DNA of 64,000 nucleotides, taken from contig NZ_RJVA01000010.1 of the NCBI RefSeq assembly GCF_003751385.1, positions 186,001-250,000 on the forward strand. Reading direction: 5' to 3'. A program made the translations under genes and the position numbers. Below the pieces are notes generated by a model that saw only the letters and a program-made list of their open reading frames with translations, was not told the origin of the DNA and made no database searches. The stretch is from Desulfosoma caldarium (lineage in GTDB: Bacteria > Desulfobacterota > Syntrophobacteria > Syntrophobacterales > DSM-9756). Below, in pieces: positions 45,444-54,865 of this stretch (position 1 is its first letter; each line of letters starts with the position of its first letter).

Positions 45444-46397
45444 ATGGCGACCTATGGTTTAAAGATCTTTTCGGGTAACAGCAATTTGGAACTGGCTCAA
45501 AAGATCTGCGATGCTTTGGAAATTCCTCTAGGGCGCGCCTTGGTGACCACCTTTAGCGACGGGGAAATACGTGTGGAGATAGGAGAAAACGTCCGTGGGG
45601 CGGACGTTTTTGTGGTGCAGTCCGGAGCCCCTCCGGTCAACGATCACCTCATGGAACTGCTCGTCATGATCGATGCCCTGAAGCGGGCTTCCGCCCGCCG
45701 CATTACCGCAGTCATTCCCTACTACAGCTACTCCCGGCAAGATCGAAAAAACAAGCCCCGCGTACCCATCACGGCGCGGCTTGTGGCGGACCTCATCACG
45801 AGCGTCGGCACGGACCGCATTCTCACCATGGACCTCCACGCAGGCCAGATTCAAGGCTTTTTCGATATTCCCGTGGACAATCTTTATGCCTCCCCCATCT
45901 TGCTTCCCTATATTCGTGAACACTTCAACCACAACCTGGTGGTGGTGAGCCCGGATGCCGGAGGCGTTCCGCGCGCCCGCGCGTATGCGCAGCGGCTTCC
46001 TGCTGGGTTGGCTTTGATCGACAAACGGCGTGTGGACGTCAATGAGGCCGAAGTGATGAACATCATTGGGGATGTGGCCGGCAAGACCGCCATCATTTTG
46101 GACGACATGGCCGACACGGCGGGAACCCTGGTGGAGGCCAGCAAGGCTTTGTTGGAACGCGGCGCCCGTGAAGTGCATGCCTGTGTCACCCATCCCGTGC
46201 TTTCGGGCCCTGCGGTGGAGCGCATCGAAAAAAGCGAACTCAAGAGCCTGGTGGTAACGGACACGCTCCCGCTTCGACCTCAAGCCGCCCATTGCGATAA
46301 GATCACGGTGGTGTCAGCGGCCCGGTTGTTCAGTCAGGCCATCAAAAGCATTCACAACGAGGATTCCATCAGCAGCCTCTTTGATATTCAACACTGA
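45444..46397 (+). CDS. prs: Ribose-phosphate pyrophosphokinase
   Basis: 317 residues. [78 protein letters not shown] (ATP flexible loop), [20 protein letters not shown] and the PRPP loop [13 protein letters not shown]. Makes PRPP for nucleotide, His and Trp synthesis. GGAGGAGA lies upstream of the ATG. Confidence 0.97.
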   Translation: MATYGLKIFSGNSNLELAQKICDALEIPLGRALVTTFSDGEIRVEIGENVRGADVFVVQSGAPPVNDHLMELLVMIDALKRASARRITAVIPYYSYSRQDRKNKPRVPITARLVADLITSVGTDRILTMDLHAGQIQGFFDIPVDNLYASPILLPYIREHFNHNLVVVSPDAGGVPRARAYAQRLPAGLALIDKRRVDVNEAEVMNIIGDVAGKTAIILDDMADTAGTLVEASKALLERGAREVHACVTHPVLSGPAVERIEKSELKSLVVTDTLPLRPQAAHCDKITVVSAARLFSQAIKSIHNEDSISSLFDIQH

Positions 46398-46452
46398 AAA
46401 CCGCATAAGACTGGCTTCGCAATTTGGGAAATGGGGCTAAATCGGCGTCGCC

Positions 46453-47769
46453 ATGCCATCTTCAGGTTCCGACCAATATCTCTACGGGCTCGACGACCAC
46501 CCTCCCCTTGGTTTGACCCTATTGTACGCTCTGCAGTGGGCCATGATCATCTTTCCCGCTTACGTGATCACCGCCAAGATCGCGGCCCAAGCTCTCCATC
46601 TTGCCGGCCCCACGGAAGCCCTCTTTCTTCAGATCACGCTCGTCTGCTCAGGGTTCGGCACGCTGGTTCAGACCCTTTGGGGGCACCGGTATCCGCTCGT
46701 GGAAGGGCCGGCCACGGCGCATCTTTTAACTTTCGTGTCTCTGAGTCCTCTGGGTATGGACGTCATTCAAGGGGCTTCGGCGACCGCGGCGGCATCCCTG
46801 GCCCTGGCTGCCACCACGGGAGTCATGAAATACGTGGTGCGCCTCTTTACGCCCAACGTGGTGGGCGTCATTTTAATCCTCATCGCCTTTTCTCTTCTGC
46901 CTCACTTGATCCCTTCCCTACTGGGGTTGGACGCTCGGCACACTGAGCCTTCCGTGGCTGTGCTGAGCGTGACTCTTGCCTTGGTGGTCTTGATGGCCAT
47001 CTTGGGACAGCACCTCAAGGGTGTCTGGAAGACGTGCAATCTCGCTTTGGGACTGGTCGTGGGCACCGTCCTTTTTTCCTTTTTCGATCGCGTGAACTGG
47101 AACGCTCCGCTAACTGCGTCGTGGCTTTCCCTGCCTCAGCCCTGGGTTCCCTTTGCGCCTCGATGGCACGGCGGCGCCTTTGTAGCCTTTCTCATGACCT
47201 ACTTGGCCATCGCGGTCAACAGCATCGGAAGCCTGCAGTCCATGGAAGCCGTGACGCGCCCTGCTCAGGCGGACACGGCACTGCGCCGAGGTCTCGTGGT
47301 CAACGGCCTTTGCGGTGTGGTCTGCGGCTTCTTTGGCGTCGTGGGGACGGTTAGCTATAGTACCGGACCGGGCGTGGTCCTTGCCAGTCGCGTGGCCAGC
47401 CGGTTTCCTCTGGCTTGGTGCGGCGCTCTGGTGATCGTTGCCGCTTTTGTTCCCAAGCTGGTGGCCGTCCTGACCCTGGTGCCGTCGGCGGTGGTGGCGT
47501 CGGCACTGTGCGTGGCCATGGCGGGCCAAGTGGGCGCAGGTTTGGCGGTTATCGGGGCAAGACGGACCCTGGCATCCCGTGACTATTTTGTCGTGGGCAT
47601 TCCCGTCCTGCTCGGCACGCTCTTGGCCTTTCTCCCTTCGTCCTTTATAGTGTCCATGTCAGGAACGGTTCGCATTTTTTTGGGAAACGGCTTGATCTTT
47701 GGCATCCTTATTGTTTTGCTGCTCGAACATGTGGTTTTTGGGAAAAAGTCCAAGGAGCGAGCGACGTGA
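46453..47769 (+). CDS. NCS2-family xanthine/uracil permease
   Basis: 438 residues, about 12-14 membrane segments. [18 protein letters not shown] at the start, [34 protein letters not shown] (substrate-site region, with the conserved glutamate), [35 protein letters not shown]. Imports a purine or pyrimidine base by proton or sodium symport. It sits 55 nt after prs, matching salvage of the base with PRPP. Overlaps the Nudix gene by 4 nt. Confidence 0.9.
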   Translation: MPSSGSDQYLYGLDDHPPLGLTLLYALQWAMIIFPAYVITAKIAAQALHLAGPTEALFLQITLVCSGFGTLVQTLWGHRYPLVEGPATAHLLTFVSLSPLGMDVIQGASATAAASLALAATTGVMKYVVRLFTPNVVGVILILIAFSLLPHLIPSLLGLDARHTEPSVAVLSVTLALVVLMAILGQHLKGVWKTCNLALGLVVGTVLFSFFDRVNWNAPLTASWLSLPQPWVPFAPRWHGGAFVAFLMTYLAIAVNSIGSLQSMEAVTRPAQADTALRRGLVVNGLCGVVCGFFGVVGTVSYSTGPGVVLASRVASRFPLAWCGALVIVAAFVPKLVAVLTLVPSAVVASALCVAMAGQVGAGLAVIGARRTLASRDYFVVGIPVLLGTLLAFLPSSFIVSMSGTVRIFLGNGLIFGILIVLLLEHVVFGKKSKERAT

Positions 47770-48233
47770 AAGCCCACGTTGTTTCGTGCCCTCACTGCGG
47801 TGCCGAAGTGCTGAAATACCGCCAACCGGCGCTGACGGTGGATGTGATCATTCACCCTCAGGACGCCCCGGGCCGTGTCGTGCTGATACGCCGAAGAAAT
47901 CCCCCCTTGGGCTGGGCACTTCCCGGGGGATTTGTTGACGAGGGTGAAAGCTTGGAGCGCGCGGCGCAACGGGAGGCCAAGGAAGAAACGGGGCTGGACC
48001 TGGAGGACTTGAGGCAGTTTCGGGCCTATTCGGAGCCGAATCGAGACCCTAGACGACACACGGTCACCGTGGTCTTTTCGGCCACAGGCATCGGTCGCGC
48101 TCGAGCGGCGGACGATGCGCAAGATCTCGGGATTTTTTCACTGGAAGCACTCCCCCAGGACATGGCCTTCGATCATCGCCGCATTCTGGAAGATTACATG
48201 CAGTGGACGCTTCGAAGTGTGGTGCCGTCGTGA
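47766..48233 (+). CDS. Nudix hydrolase
   Basis: 155 residues, GTG start overlapping the permease stop. The Nudix box [24 protein letters not shown] fits GX5EX7REUXEEXGU. The N-terminus has a CPHC knuckle, and the pattern [14 protein letters not shown] resembles ADP-ribose or NADH pyrophosphatase-type Nudix proteins. Substrate unknown. Confidence 0.92.
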   Translation: MKAHVVSCPHCGAEVLKYRQPALTVDVIIHPQDAPGRVVLIRRRNPPLGWALPGGFVDEGESLERAAQREAKEETGLDLEDLRQFRAYSEPNRDPRRHTVTVVFSATGIGRARAADDAQDLGIFSLEALPQDMAFDHRRILEDYMQWTLRSVVPS

Positions 48234-48256
48234 GTCCTAAGCCTCTGGGTTCCCTA

Positions 48257-49048
48257 ATGAGCGACGTGGAAAAAGTGGCCAGTGTGCCCGTGTTCATTTA
48301 TTCGCCCGACGGCCTTTGCGAGCAAAGAGTCCAATGGGTAATTGAGGAAACACCTGTCACACTCTACATCAACGGCAAGGAATTGGTGACGCTTCTCTGT
48401 GCCGGACACCACCTGGACGAATTGGCCGTGGGGTTCGCTTACGCTGAAGGTTTCCTGGATAACCTGGAGGAGCTCCACGAGCTTCGCATCGATCACGAAC
48501 AAGGGCGAATATTTCTCGAAGTCCAAGGGAAAGATCACCTGGCCTTTGATCTCTGGAATAAGCGCACCATCAGTTCCGGATGCGGGAAAGGGACGGTTTT
48601 TTACCATGCTCTGGACGCCTTGCTGGCCCGGCCCATGGCGCAGGGACCGATTTTTTCCGCGCGCACGGTTTGGGAACGCATGGAAGACCTTCACGGGTTG
48701 AGCCAGACGTACAAAAGAACCCACGGCGTCCACAACTGCGCCTTGGCCGATGCTGAGGGGATTGTGGTTTTCCGGGATGACATCGGCCGCCACAATGCCG
48801 TCGATATGCTCGTGGGTCACAGCCTCTTGAACGAACTTCCTCTGACCGATAAGATGCTCGTCACCACAGGGAGGCTCACCTCGGAAATCGTCATCAAAGC
48901 CGCTAAGGTGGGCCTTCCGTGCCTTGTGAGCCGCAATACGGCGACAACTTTGGCCATTCGACTGGCGCAGGACGTGAACATGACGCTTATCGGCTATGCC
49001 AGGGCCGGGAAATTCACCGTATACACAGGCAAGCAGCGCCTCGCATGA
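48257..49048 (+). CDS. fdhD: Formate dehydrogenase sulfur carrier/accessory protein FdhD
   Basis: 263 residues. YINGKELVTLLCAGHHLDELAVGFAYAEGFL, RTISSGCGKGT (the loop with the sulfur-transfer cysteine), THGVHNCALAD, VFRDDIGRHNAVDMLVG and LVTTGRLTSEIVIKAAKVGLPCLVSRN are FdhD blocks. FdhD passes sulfur from a cysteine desulfurase to the Mo/W-bis-MGD cofactor of formate dehydrogenase. Only one cysteine is present in the loop (SGCG) rather than the CxxC of E. coli. A GTG at 48230 overlapping the Nudix stop is an alternative start. Overlaps the next gene by ATGA. Confidence 0.93.
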   Translation: MSDVEKVASVPVFIYSPDGLCEQRVQWVIEETPVTLYINGKELVTLLCAGHHLDELAVGFAYAEGFLDNLEELHELRIDHEQGRIFLEVQGKDHLAFDLWNKRTISSGCGKGTVFYHALDALLARPMAQGPIFSARTVWERMEDLHGLSQTYKRTHGVHNCALADAEGIVVFRDDIGRHNAVDMLVGHSLLNELPLTDKMLVTTGRLTSEIVIKAAKVGLPCLVSRNTATTLAIRLAQDVNMTLIGYARAGKFTVYTGKQRLA

Positions 49049-50238
49049 ACATGGACACCCCACAAGGGGGCAGGCAATCCGAGATTTATTTGGACCATGC
49101 CGCGACAAGCTTTCCGAAGCCAAAAAGCGTCGTGGCGGAAGTGACGCGGGCCGTGGCGGAGTTGGCTTCTCCGGGGCGTGGCCAATCCCGACGAGCGATG
49201 TGGGCCGAAGCGATGGTGCGGGAGGCGCGAGACAGGGCGGCGCGTTTTTTCGCCGTTCCCGAACCTTCGCGCCTCGTCTTTACCAAGAGCGCCACGGAAA
49301 GCCTCAATATGGCCCTCAAGGGTTTTCTGAAGAAAGGCCATCGCGTTCTCACATCGTCCATGGAACACAACGCCGTCGCTCGCCCCTTAGCCCGTTTGGC
49401 TGAAGAAAGGGCGGTGGAAATCATTCGAGTCCCGTGCTTTGCCGACGGATCCTTGAATTTGGATGCCTTGCGACGCGCCTTGGATCCACCACCGGCGCTG
49501 GCCGTCTTTGTCCATGCGTCCAACGTGAACGGAGCCCTGGTCGCCACACCGAAGGTCCTTTCCCTGTGTCGCGAAGCCGGAGTTCCCGTTGTGCTCGATG
49601 CCGCTCAAACGGCGGGGCTTCTTCCCATCTCTGTGGTGGACCATGACCTGGGCATGCTTGCCTGTTCCGGCCACAAGGGACTCTTGGGGCCTTCCGGCAT
49701 CGGAGTCCTCTACATTCGAAGCGACCTGCAGGTGGAGCCCCTCATTGAAGGCGGCACCGGAAGTCATTCTGAGCAATGGGTTCAGCCTCGGGAGATGCCC
49801 GAGGCCATGGAAAGCGGAACGCCCAACATACCCGGCATTGCCGGCCTTCAAGCAGGCTTGGAATGCGTGTCGGCCATGGGTCTTGAGACCCTGCAACGGC
49901 ATGAATTGGGATTGGCCGATGACGTTGCCCAAAGACTGCAGGGGATCAAGGGAGTACAGGTCTACAGGCCTTCGGTTCGCGGTGGCAACGCCGTTTCTTT
50001 CACTGTGGAAGGAATGGCGCCGCACGATGTTGCAGCGATCCTGGCCGAAGCCGGCATTGCGGTTCGGGCTGGTCTCCACTGTGCTCCATGGGCTCACGAA
50101 ACCCTGGGCACCTACCCCACGGGAACTGTGCGCGTTTCACCGGGTTGGTGCACAACCCGCGAAGATCTCGACGCTTTTACGGAAATCGTCGACGCGATGC
50201 TCACACGGCGACGCCGCAGACATTTAGGAAGGGCCTAG
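49045..50238 (+). CDS. Class V aminotransferase, cysteine-desulfurase-like
   Basis: 397 residues. IYLDHAATSFPKPKSV is the start typical of the cysteine-desulfurase subgroup related to EF2568; VFTKSATESLNMALKG, SSMEHNAVARPL, VVLDAAQTAGLLPI and LACSGHKGLLGPSGIGVLYI follow, with the PLP lysine in SGHKG. Near the end, RAGLHCAPWAHETLGT has the cysteine that would carry the persulfide. ATGA overlap with fdhD suggests it feeds sulfur (or selenium) to formate dehydrogenase maturation; this is inference. Confidence 0.9.
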   Translation: MNMDTPQGGRQSEIYLDHAATSFPKPKSVVAEVTRAVAELASPGRGQSRRAMWAEAMVREARDRAARFFAVPEPSRLVFTKSATESLNMALKGFLKKGHRVLTSSMEHNAVARPLARLAEERAVEIIRVPCFADGSLNLDALRRALDPPPALAVFVHASNVNGALVATPKVLSLCREAGVPVVLDAAQTAGLLPISVVDHDLGMLACSGHKGLLGPSGIGVLYIRSDLQVEPLIEGGTGSHSEQWVQPREMPEAMESGTPNIPGIAGLQAGLECVSAMGLETLQRHELGLADDVAQRLQGIKGVQVYRPSVRGGNAVSFTVEGMAPHDVAAILAEAGIAVRAGLHCAPWAHETLGTYPTGTVRVSPGWCTTREDLDAFTEIVDAMLTRRRRRHLGRA

Positions 50239-50243
50239 ACGGC

Positions 50244-50702
50244 ATGATACGAAAGGCACGCATTCACGATGCCAAGGATCTGCATAAAATCTTGAACGGC
50301 TTTGCCGCTCAAGGCAAGCTGCTGCCCCGGTCTCTGAGCGATCTTTACACGCACATTCGGGAATTCGTGGTCTGGGAATCCGAGGGAACGGGCGAGATCC
50401 TAGGCTGCTGCAGCTTGCACATCGTCTGGGAAGACTTGGCAGAAGTGCGTTCCCTGGCCGTTGTGCCTCAATGCCAAGGACAAGGCATTGGTACCTCCCT
50501 GGTCCACGCCTGCCTTCAGGAAGCCAGAGAACTGGGCCTTGCCCGCATCTTTGCTTTGACCTATGAAATCAGATTCTTTGAAAAACTCGGTTTTCGGATT
50601 ACAGATAAGCAGGTGTTTCCGCAAAAAATTTGGGCGGATTGCTTGCACTGCACCAAATTTCCGGACTGTGACGAAACGGCAATGGTTCTGGACTTGGATT
50701 AA
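50244..50702 (+). CDS. argA: N-acetylglutamate synthase, short GNAT type
   Basis: 152 residues, GNAT fold. KARIHDAKDLHKILNGFAAQGKLLPRSLSDLY, LAEVRSLAVVPQCQGQGIGTSLV (acetyl-CoA loop QxxGxG/S) and the C-terminal FFEKLGFRITDKQVFPQKIWADCLHCTKFPDCDETAM, a signature of free-standing N-acetylglutamate synthases. First step of arginine synthesis. Follows the desulfurase-like gene by 5 nt. Confidence 0.85.
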   Translation: MIRKARIHDAKDLHKILNGFAAQGKLLPRSLSDLYTHIREFVVWESEGTGEILGCCSLHIVWEDLAEVRSLAVVPQCQGQGIGTSLVHACLQEARELGLARIFALTYEIRFFEKLGFRITDKQVFPQKIWADCLHCTKFPDCDETAMVLDLD

Positions 50703-50716
50703 GGAGCGACGGGCCC

Positions 50717-51562
50717 ATGAGCTCCTTTGCGGGACCTTGTGCATGGCGAACGACGGGACTGTTTCTGATACTCGTGTCGCTGGCCTTGTGGGGCTGCACA
50801 TCTCACAAACCCGCTCCCTTCGCTGTGCCGGCGCCGGGGGGCACACCGCCGCCGCACCCCGCACCCTCATTAGGAGTTCCGGTGCCCCAGCGCATCCAGG
50901 TGATCCAAGAACCCTTGGCAAACCAGCAGAAACCGCGAACCGTCATCCATGAAGTCGCCCCCATGGAAACCATATGGCGCTTGTCCAAGATGTATGGGGT
51001 TTCCATGAAATCCATTTACCAAGCCAACAACTTAAAGCCAGGAGCCCCCATTGTCATCGGGCAAAAGCTGATCATTCCCAACGCAACCAAGTTTCAAAAT
51101 GTTATCCCCCTTTACCCCAACAGATGCTGGCAGTATATCGTGGTGCACCACACGGCCACAGATATCGGCAAGGCCACCCTCATTCATTACAACCACCAGA
51201 ACCGCGGCTTTTGGAATGGGTTGGGTTACCATTTCCTGATCGACAATGGCACTTTGGGAAAAGGAGATGGCCAGATTGAAGTGTCTCCCCGCTGGATCAA
51301 ACAACAGAAGGGAGCCCACTGTGTGGCCGGTGGCATGAATGATGTGGGCATTGGTGTGGCTCTGGTGGGCAACTTTAACGAACGACCGCCGACCCCTAAA
51401 CAAATGCAGTCTCTCGCCCGCCTCATTCGACAGCTGGCCCACTACTACGGGATTCCCCCGAAAAACGTTTTGGGCCACGGTGACGTGCCGGGAGCCAACA
51501 CGGATTGTCCGGGTAAGCGCTTTCCATGGGGGGAACTCCAAAGGCTCTTGTCATCGGGCTAG
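50717..51562 (+). CDS. N-acetylmuramoyl-L-alanine amidase lipoprotein with LysM domain
   Basis: 281 residues. Signal peptide ending in the lipobox LWGC, a proline-rich spacer, a LysM domain (residues ~74-121, VAPMETIWRLSKMYGVSMKSIYQANNLKPG) that binds glycan, then an Amidase_2/PGRP domain: YIVVHHTATDIG (first zinc histidine), GYHFLIDNGTLGKGDG, and VLGHGDVPGANTDCPG with further zinc ligands. It would cleave the peptide from muramic acid at the cell surface. Confidence 0.92.
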   Translation: MSSFAGPCAWRTTGLFLILVSLALWGCTSHKPAPFAVPAPGGTPPPHPAPSLGVPVPQRIQVIQEPLANQQKPRTVIHEVAPMETIWRLSKMYGVSMKSIYQANNLKPGAPIVIGQKLIIPNATKFQNVIPLYPNRCWQYIVVHHTATDIGKATLIHYNHQNRGFWNGLGYHFLIDNGTLGKGDGQIEVSPRWIKQQKGAHCVAGGMNDVGIGVALVGNFNERPPTPKQMQSLARLIRQLAHYYGIPPKNVLGHGDVPGANTDCPGKRFPWGELQRLLSSG

Positions 51563-51723
51563 GCATCTTGCCTGCGAAGTCTGTTTTATCTATTGCTCTT
51601 TTGGAACCGCTAACTGACTGAAATGAGATAATCGGCATTCTTGAGCACTTTCTTGGTCGTTTTCCAAGAACATGGAATTCCCTACCAGCGGCATAAATCA
51701 AGATTTGACCCCCATGGTGGGGA

Positions 51724-52371
51724 TCAAGGACGCGGTACAAACCGCTGCCATGCCTCGGGGGCTTTGGGAAATCTCAATGGGCGCCGTGTTCTGAATGGGA
51801 GTCGCCCCCGGCGTCGTTCCTTTTCTTGTTGGGCTCGATAGCATTGAGCTTCCCGCATCATACGGGACTTTAGGGTCAGTTTGATCGCATTGCCCTGCGT
51901 GTGCTCTTCATCGTCTCCGTCGTAATGGCTTAGAATCATAGTGATCTCTTCGTCATTGGAAATGTCAAAGTTCCATCGCCATGCCACGTAGGCCTGAAAG
52001 GGATCCCCCACATACTGTGTCGGCGCGCCATAGCGGGATTTGACGGCCTCGAGTAATTTGTCAAAGAAATCCCGGCTGTCTTCTTCATACTTGACTTTGA
52101 TTCGCACTATGGTTCCCGGCGCATCGCAGGTTCCGTAAATCACGTAGCCGCTTTGAAAGCCTTCGGGAACCGACACAGCAGCTTCGCGCAGATAAGGGCG
52201 CAAACGCACGACGTAGTCCCTGTTCGCCGCAATGCGATTTCCATATTCTTGGATATGAGTCCCCAGGCGGTATCCCGCAATTTCGCGAGGGGGCGGCGGC
52301 TGGGCCCAGGAGGTTCCGCATGAACTGAAAACCCACGAAAACAACCATAGGTAGATCCCCACACGTCTCAT
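51724..52371 (-). CDS. Exported protein of unknown function
   Basis: 215 residues. N-terminal signal peptide (VGIYLWLFSWVFSSCGTSWA), possibly lipidated at the SSC. The mature part has REIAGYRLGTHIQEYGNRI, VKYEEDSRDFFDKLLEAVKSRYGAPTQYVGDPFQAYVAWRW and a basic tail. It resembles a generic periplasmic 'GxxLGxxxxEy' type protein but no family is recognised. Stand-alone, convergent with the amidase gene. Confidence 0.7.
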   Translation of the reverse strand: MRRVGIYLWLFSWVFSSCGTSWAQPPPPREIAGYRLGTHIQEYGNRIAANRDYVVRLRPYLREAAVSVPEGFQSGYVIYGTCDAPGTIVRIKVKYEEDSRDFFDKLLEAVKSRYGAPTQYVGDPFQAYVAWRWNFDISNDEEITMILSHYDGDDEEHTQGNAIKLTLKSRMMREAQCYRAQQEKERRRGRLPFRTRRPLRFPKAPEAWQRFVPRP

Positions 52372-52529
52372 GGCATCCTTTCCCTTACCCTCTTAAGAAA
52401 ACGCTTAGAGACGTCGAGAACAAAAGGCGCCGTGACGGCCTTTCGCACCGAAACTCACCGACGTGCCGGCCGCACGAAATTCCTGCCCACGGCCAAAACT
52501 CCCATTCAACGCAGGCTCACACTCGCTCA

Positions 52530-54839
52530 TCATCGGCCCGCACTTCCTTTGGGTGCCAGAAAGCCGATACCCCTTTGATGGTGGGCATCCTGATAAACGT
52601 GCAACCACAGCCCCTCGGTGGCCTTGGGCACCTGGACAATCTTGATGACATGGGCCCATTGCACCTCGTCCGGACAGATGTGGGCCAAGGCATTGAACGA
52701 CGGCGCCGAAAAAAAGACTTCGCGAAAAAGCTCCTTCGGATCATCGGGGAAAACGGCCACCGGGACAATTCGCGCTTCCACCAAGTCACTGAAAAAATGC
52801 GTTCCATAGGACACTTCCGGCGTAACCCCTTCCCATTCAAAGGCAATCTCGCCCAACACCAGCGCATGGTTGATGTCTTCATACCCCACGGGCACCCCCA
52901 AGTGCAGTTCCTTGCTACCCCACCGCCCGGGCCCAAACAGGGCAAACCGTTTTCCTTCCAAGGCTCGGTTGATTTTTCCCACCACTCGTCCCACGGTAGC
53001 CTTGAGCGCGGTGTCTTCAAGACGGGCATAAACTTTGGGATCCACATAAACCACATATTCCACATCGAACACAACGGCGTTGAACAAGACATGGGAATTG
53101 GTAAAGAGAATCCTATCTTCCGGAATGTTCTTAGGAATGTCCACCTGGGCCAGTTCTTCGTGCACGGCCAGGGTTCGGCATTGCAAAAGATAAAGTTGAT
53201 CATCGTGCCAGGCAAATTCCACATCCACAGGATGCCCGTAGGCCTTTTCCAGACGCTGAAGAATCTTGCGAAGAAGTCGTGCAAAAGGGGAGCGGCGCAA
53301 AAGGTTGTCAAACGTGATGACGGCCATCTCCTGGGGAACACTGTGCCCGCTGAAACCGGGCGACGCCAGATGATCCTCTTCCATCTGAGAAAGGACCCAA
53401 AAGGAGGCCTTCGGTGGCACATGCGACAGTACCTCACGGAACGGTACCGTTTCCACACGCCCGGTATCCATATGAAGGGCATCCACAAAGCGCTGGGAAT
53501 ACTTGACGACATCGCGCGCCGAAACCTCTGGTCGCATATCAGGATGGCTTAAGGCAACCAGTCGAGCGTAATCCTGACCGATCCGCTCCACAGCCCGAGT
53601 GCCCAAACCAAAGACCACTCGAACCATGCCCTCTTCTTCCCGAATTCTGGGCGACCATCGGTAGGTGTTTCGAGAAAACGCCACGCCCGAAGCGAGGGGA
53701 AAAAAGTAGGGACCGTAACGAGCGCCCACCACTTTCTGCACAAGCACGCTCATCTTTTCGTCAAAATCCAGCAACTGATGATCCCGACGGTATAAAATGG
53801 GCGCCGGTGCATAGGTGCTCATGTGGACCCGTTTTAATCCCCAAATGAATTCTTCCAGTCGCCTTTCCAGCGGACCTTGATTGGCCAAAAAGACGGAATC
53901 GTACTTGCCCGAAAAAGCATGCCCGAAATTGTCCTCCAAGAGGCTCGACGATCTCAAAATCAGAGGGCATTCGCCAACTTTTTCCAGAAACTTTTTGAAC
54001 ATGGCCACCATATCCGGAGGATAGGTCGCTCGAGCGAAACATTCCGAAATATCTTTGTATTCTTCCTCAATGGCTTCTCGGGTCTTGTATTTTTGCGTTC
54101 GAAACCAATGGAGATTGTTGTAGTCGATAAAATCGGAAAATATTCCGGAATTGAAATAATAGGACTCCGGGATTCGAAGATACTTGGCCAGCTCTGGATC
54201 GGGCGATAAAAACCGCGGCATGAGAATCTTATAGGCCAGAAGCATTCCCGCAGCCTTGCCGCCCACCTTGCCCGACCTTCGAGGATTCCAGTAGGCGCGG
54301 TCCATCATCTCGTCGATGTCGCGTAGGGTAATGTACTTCTTGGCAATCCCCACAAAAGGCAGCTGGTTGGAGATGAAATGGTTGATCAAAGCCACGCGAA
54401 CCCCTTCGGCTTCGCTGGGAGGAATACGCAGATCTCCTTGAGGGACGGCGCAAAATTCCTTGAGTGCTCTTTTGATTTGTTTGGACGTGGCCCCCTCCGC
54501 GTGGACCACTCGATCGAGAATCTTGAATTTTTCCAACTTTTGAGCCAGGTGAATGTGATCTTGAATTTCCTTTTCGGAGAAGGCTCGAGCCGCCAGAATG
54601 TCCGTGAGAACGGCGGTCACTTCGCGGCGATGCTCCGGCGCATCGGGAAGGCCGAGAGCCTTCAGGGCTTCGTGGACAAGGCCTTCCAGCCACGACGACG
54701 TCACAAGACCCCTTTCCACCATGGTGCGCATCAGAAGCCCTCGAATGGCCTCGGCCAAGGAAGCATGGGCAAGGATGCGCTGCTGCACTCGCGCGATGCG
54801 CATCCACTGAATGATCTGCTCGGAACGGATATCCATCAT
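52530..54839 (-). CDS. PEP/pyruvate-binding (PPDK N-domain) protein without swivelling His domain
   Basis: 769 residues from ATG at 54839. The N-terminal ~180 residues are helical and unassigned (MDIRSEQIIQWMRIARVQQRIL). From ~185 an ATP-grasp module of the PEP synthase/pyruvate phosphate dikinase type is visible: VGGKAAGMLLAYKIL, PLILRSSSLLEDNFGHAFSGKYDSVFL, EFIWGLKRVHMSTY, PVDVEFAWHDDQLYLLQCRTL. I see no TxxGGxxxHxx phosphohistidine domain and no PEP-utilising barrel, so it is not a complete PEP synthase. Ends with ~170 unassigned residues. 26 nt after gdhA. Function unknown. Confidence 0.8.
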   Translation of the reverse strand: MMDIRSEQIIQWMRIARVQQRILAHASLAEAIRGLLMRTMVERGLVTSSWLEGLVHEALKALGLPDAPEHRREVTAVLTDILAARAFSEKEIQDHIHLAQKLEKFKILDRVVHAEGATSKQIKRALKEFCAVPQGDLRIPPSEAEGVRVALINHFISNQLPFVGIAKKYITLRDIDEMMDRAYWNPRRSGKVGGKAAGMLLAYKILMPRFLSPDPELAKYLRIPESYYFNSGIFSDFIDYNNLHWFRTQKYKTREAIEEEYKDISECFARATYPPDMVAMFKKFLEKVGECPLILRSSSLLEDNFGHAFSGKYDSVFLANQGPLERRLEEFIWGLKRVHMSTYAPAPILYRRDHQLLDFDEKMSVLVQKVVGARYGPYFFPLASGVAFSRNTYRWSPRIREEEGMVRVVFGLGTRAVERIGQDYARLVALSHPDMRPEVSARDVVKYSQRFVDALHMDTGRVETVPFREVLSHVPPKASFWVLSQMEEDHLASPGFSGHSVPQEMAVITFDNLLRRSPFARLLRKILQRLEKAYGHPVDVEFAWHDDQLYLLQCRTLAVHEELAQVDIPKNIPEDRILFTNSHVLFNAVVFDVEYVVYVDPKVYARLEDTALKATVGRVVGKINRALEGKRFALFGPGRWGSKELHLGVPVGYEDINHALVLGEIAFEWEGVTPEVSYGTHFFSDLVEARIVPVAVFPDDPKELFREVFFSAPSFNALAHICPDEVQWAHVIKIVQVPKATEGLWLHVYQDAHHQRGIGFLAPKGSAGR

Positions 54840-54865
54840 GGGTGAGGCCCTGTTCCCCCTTCCTT

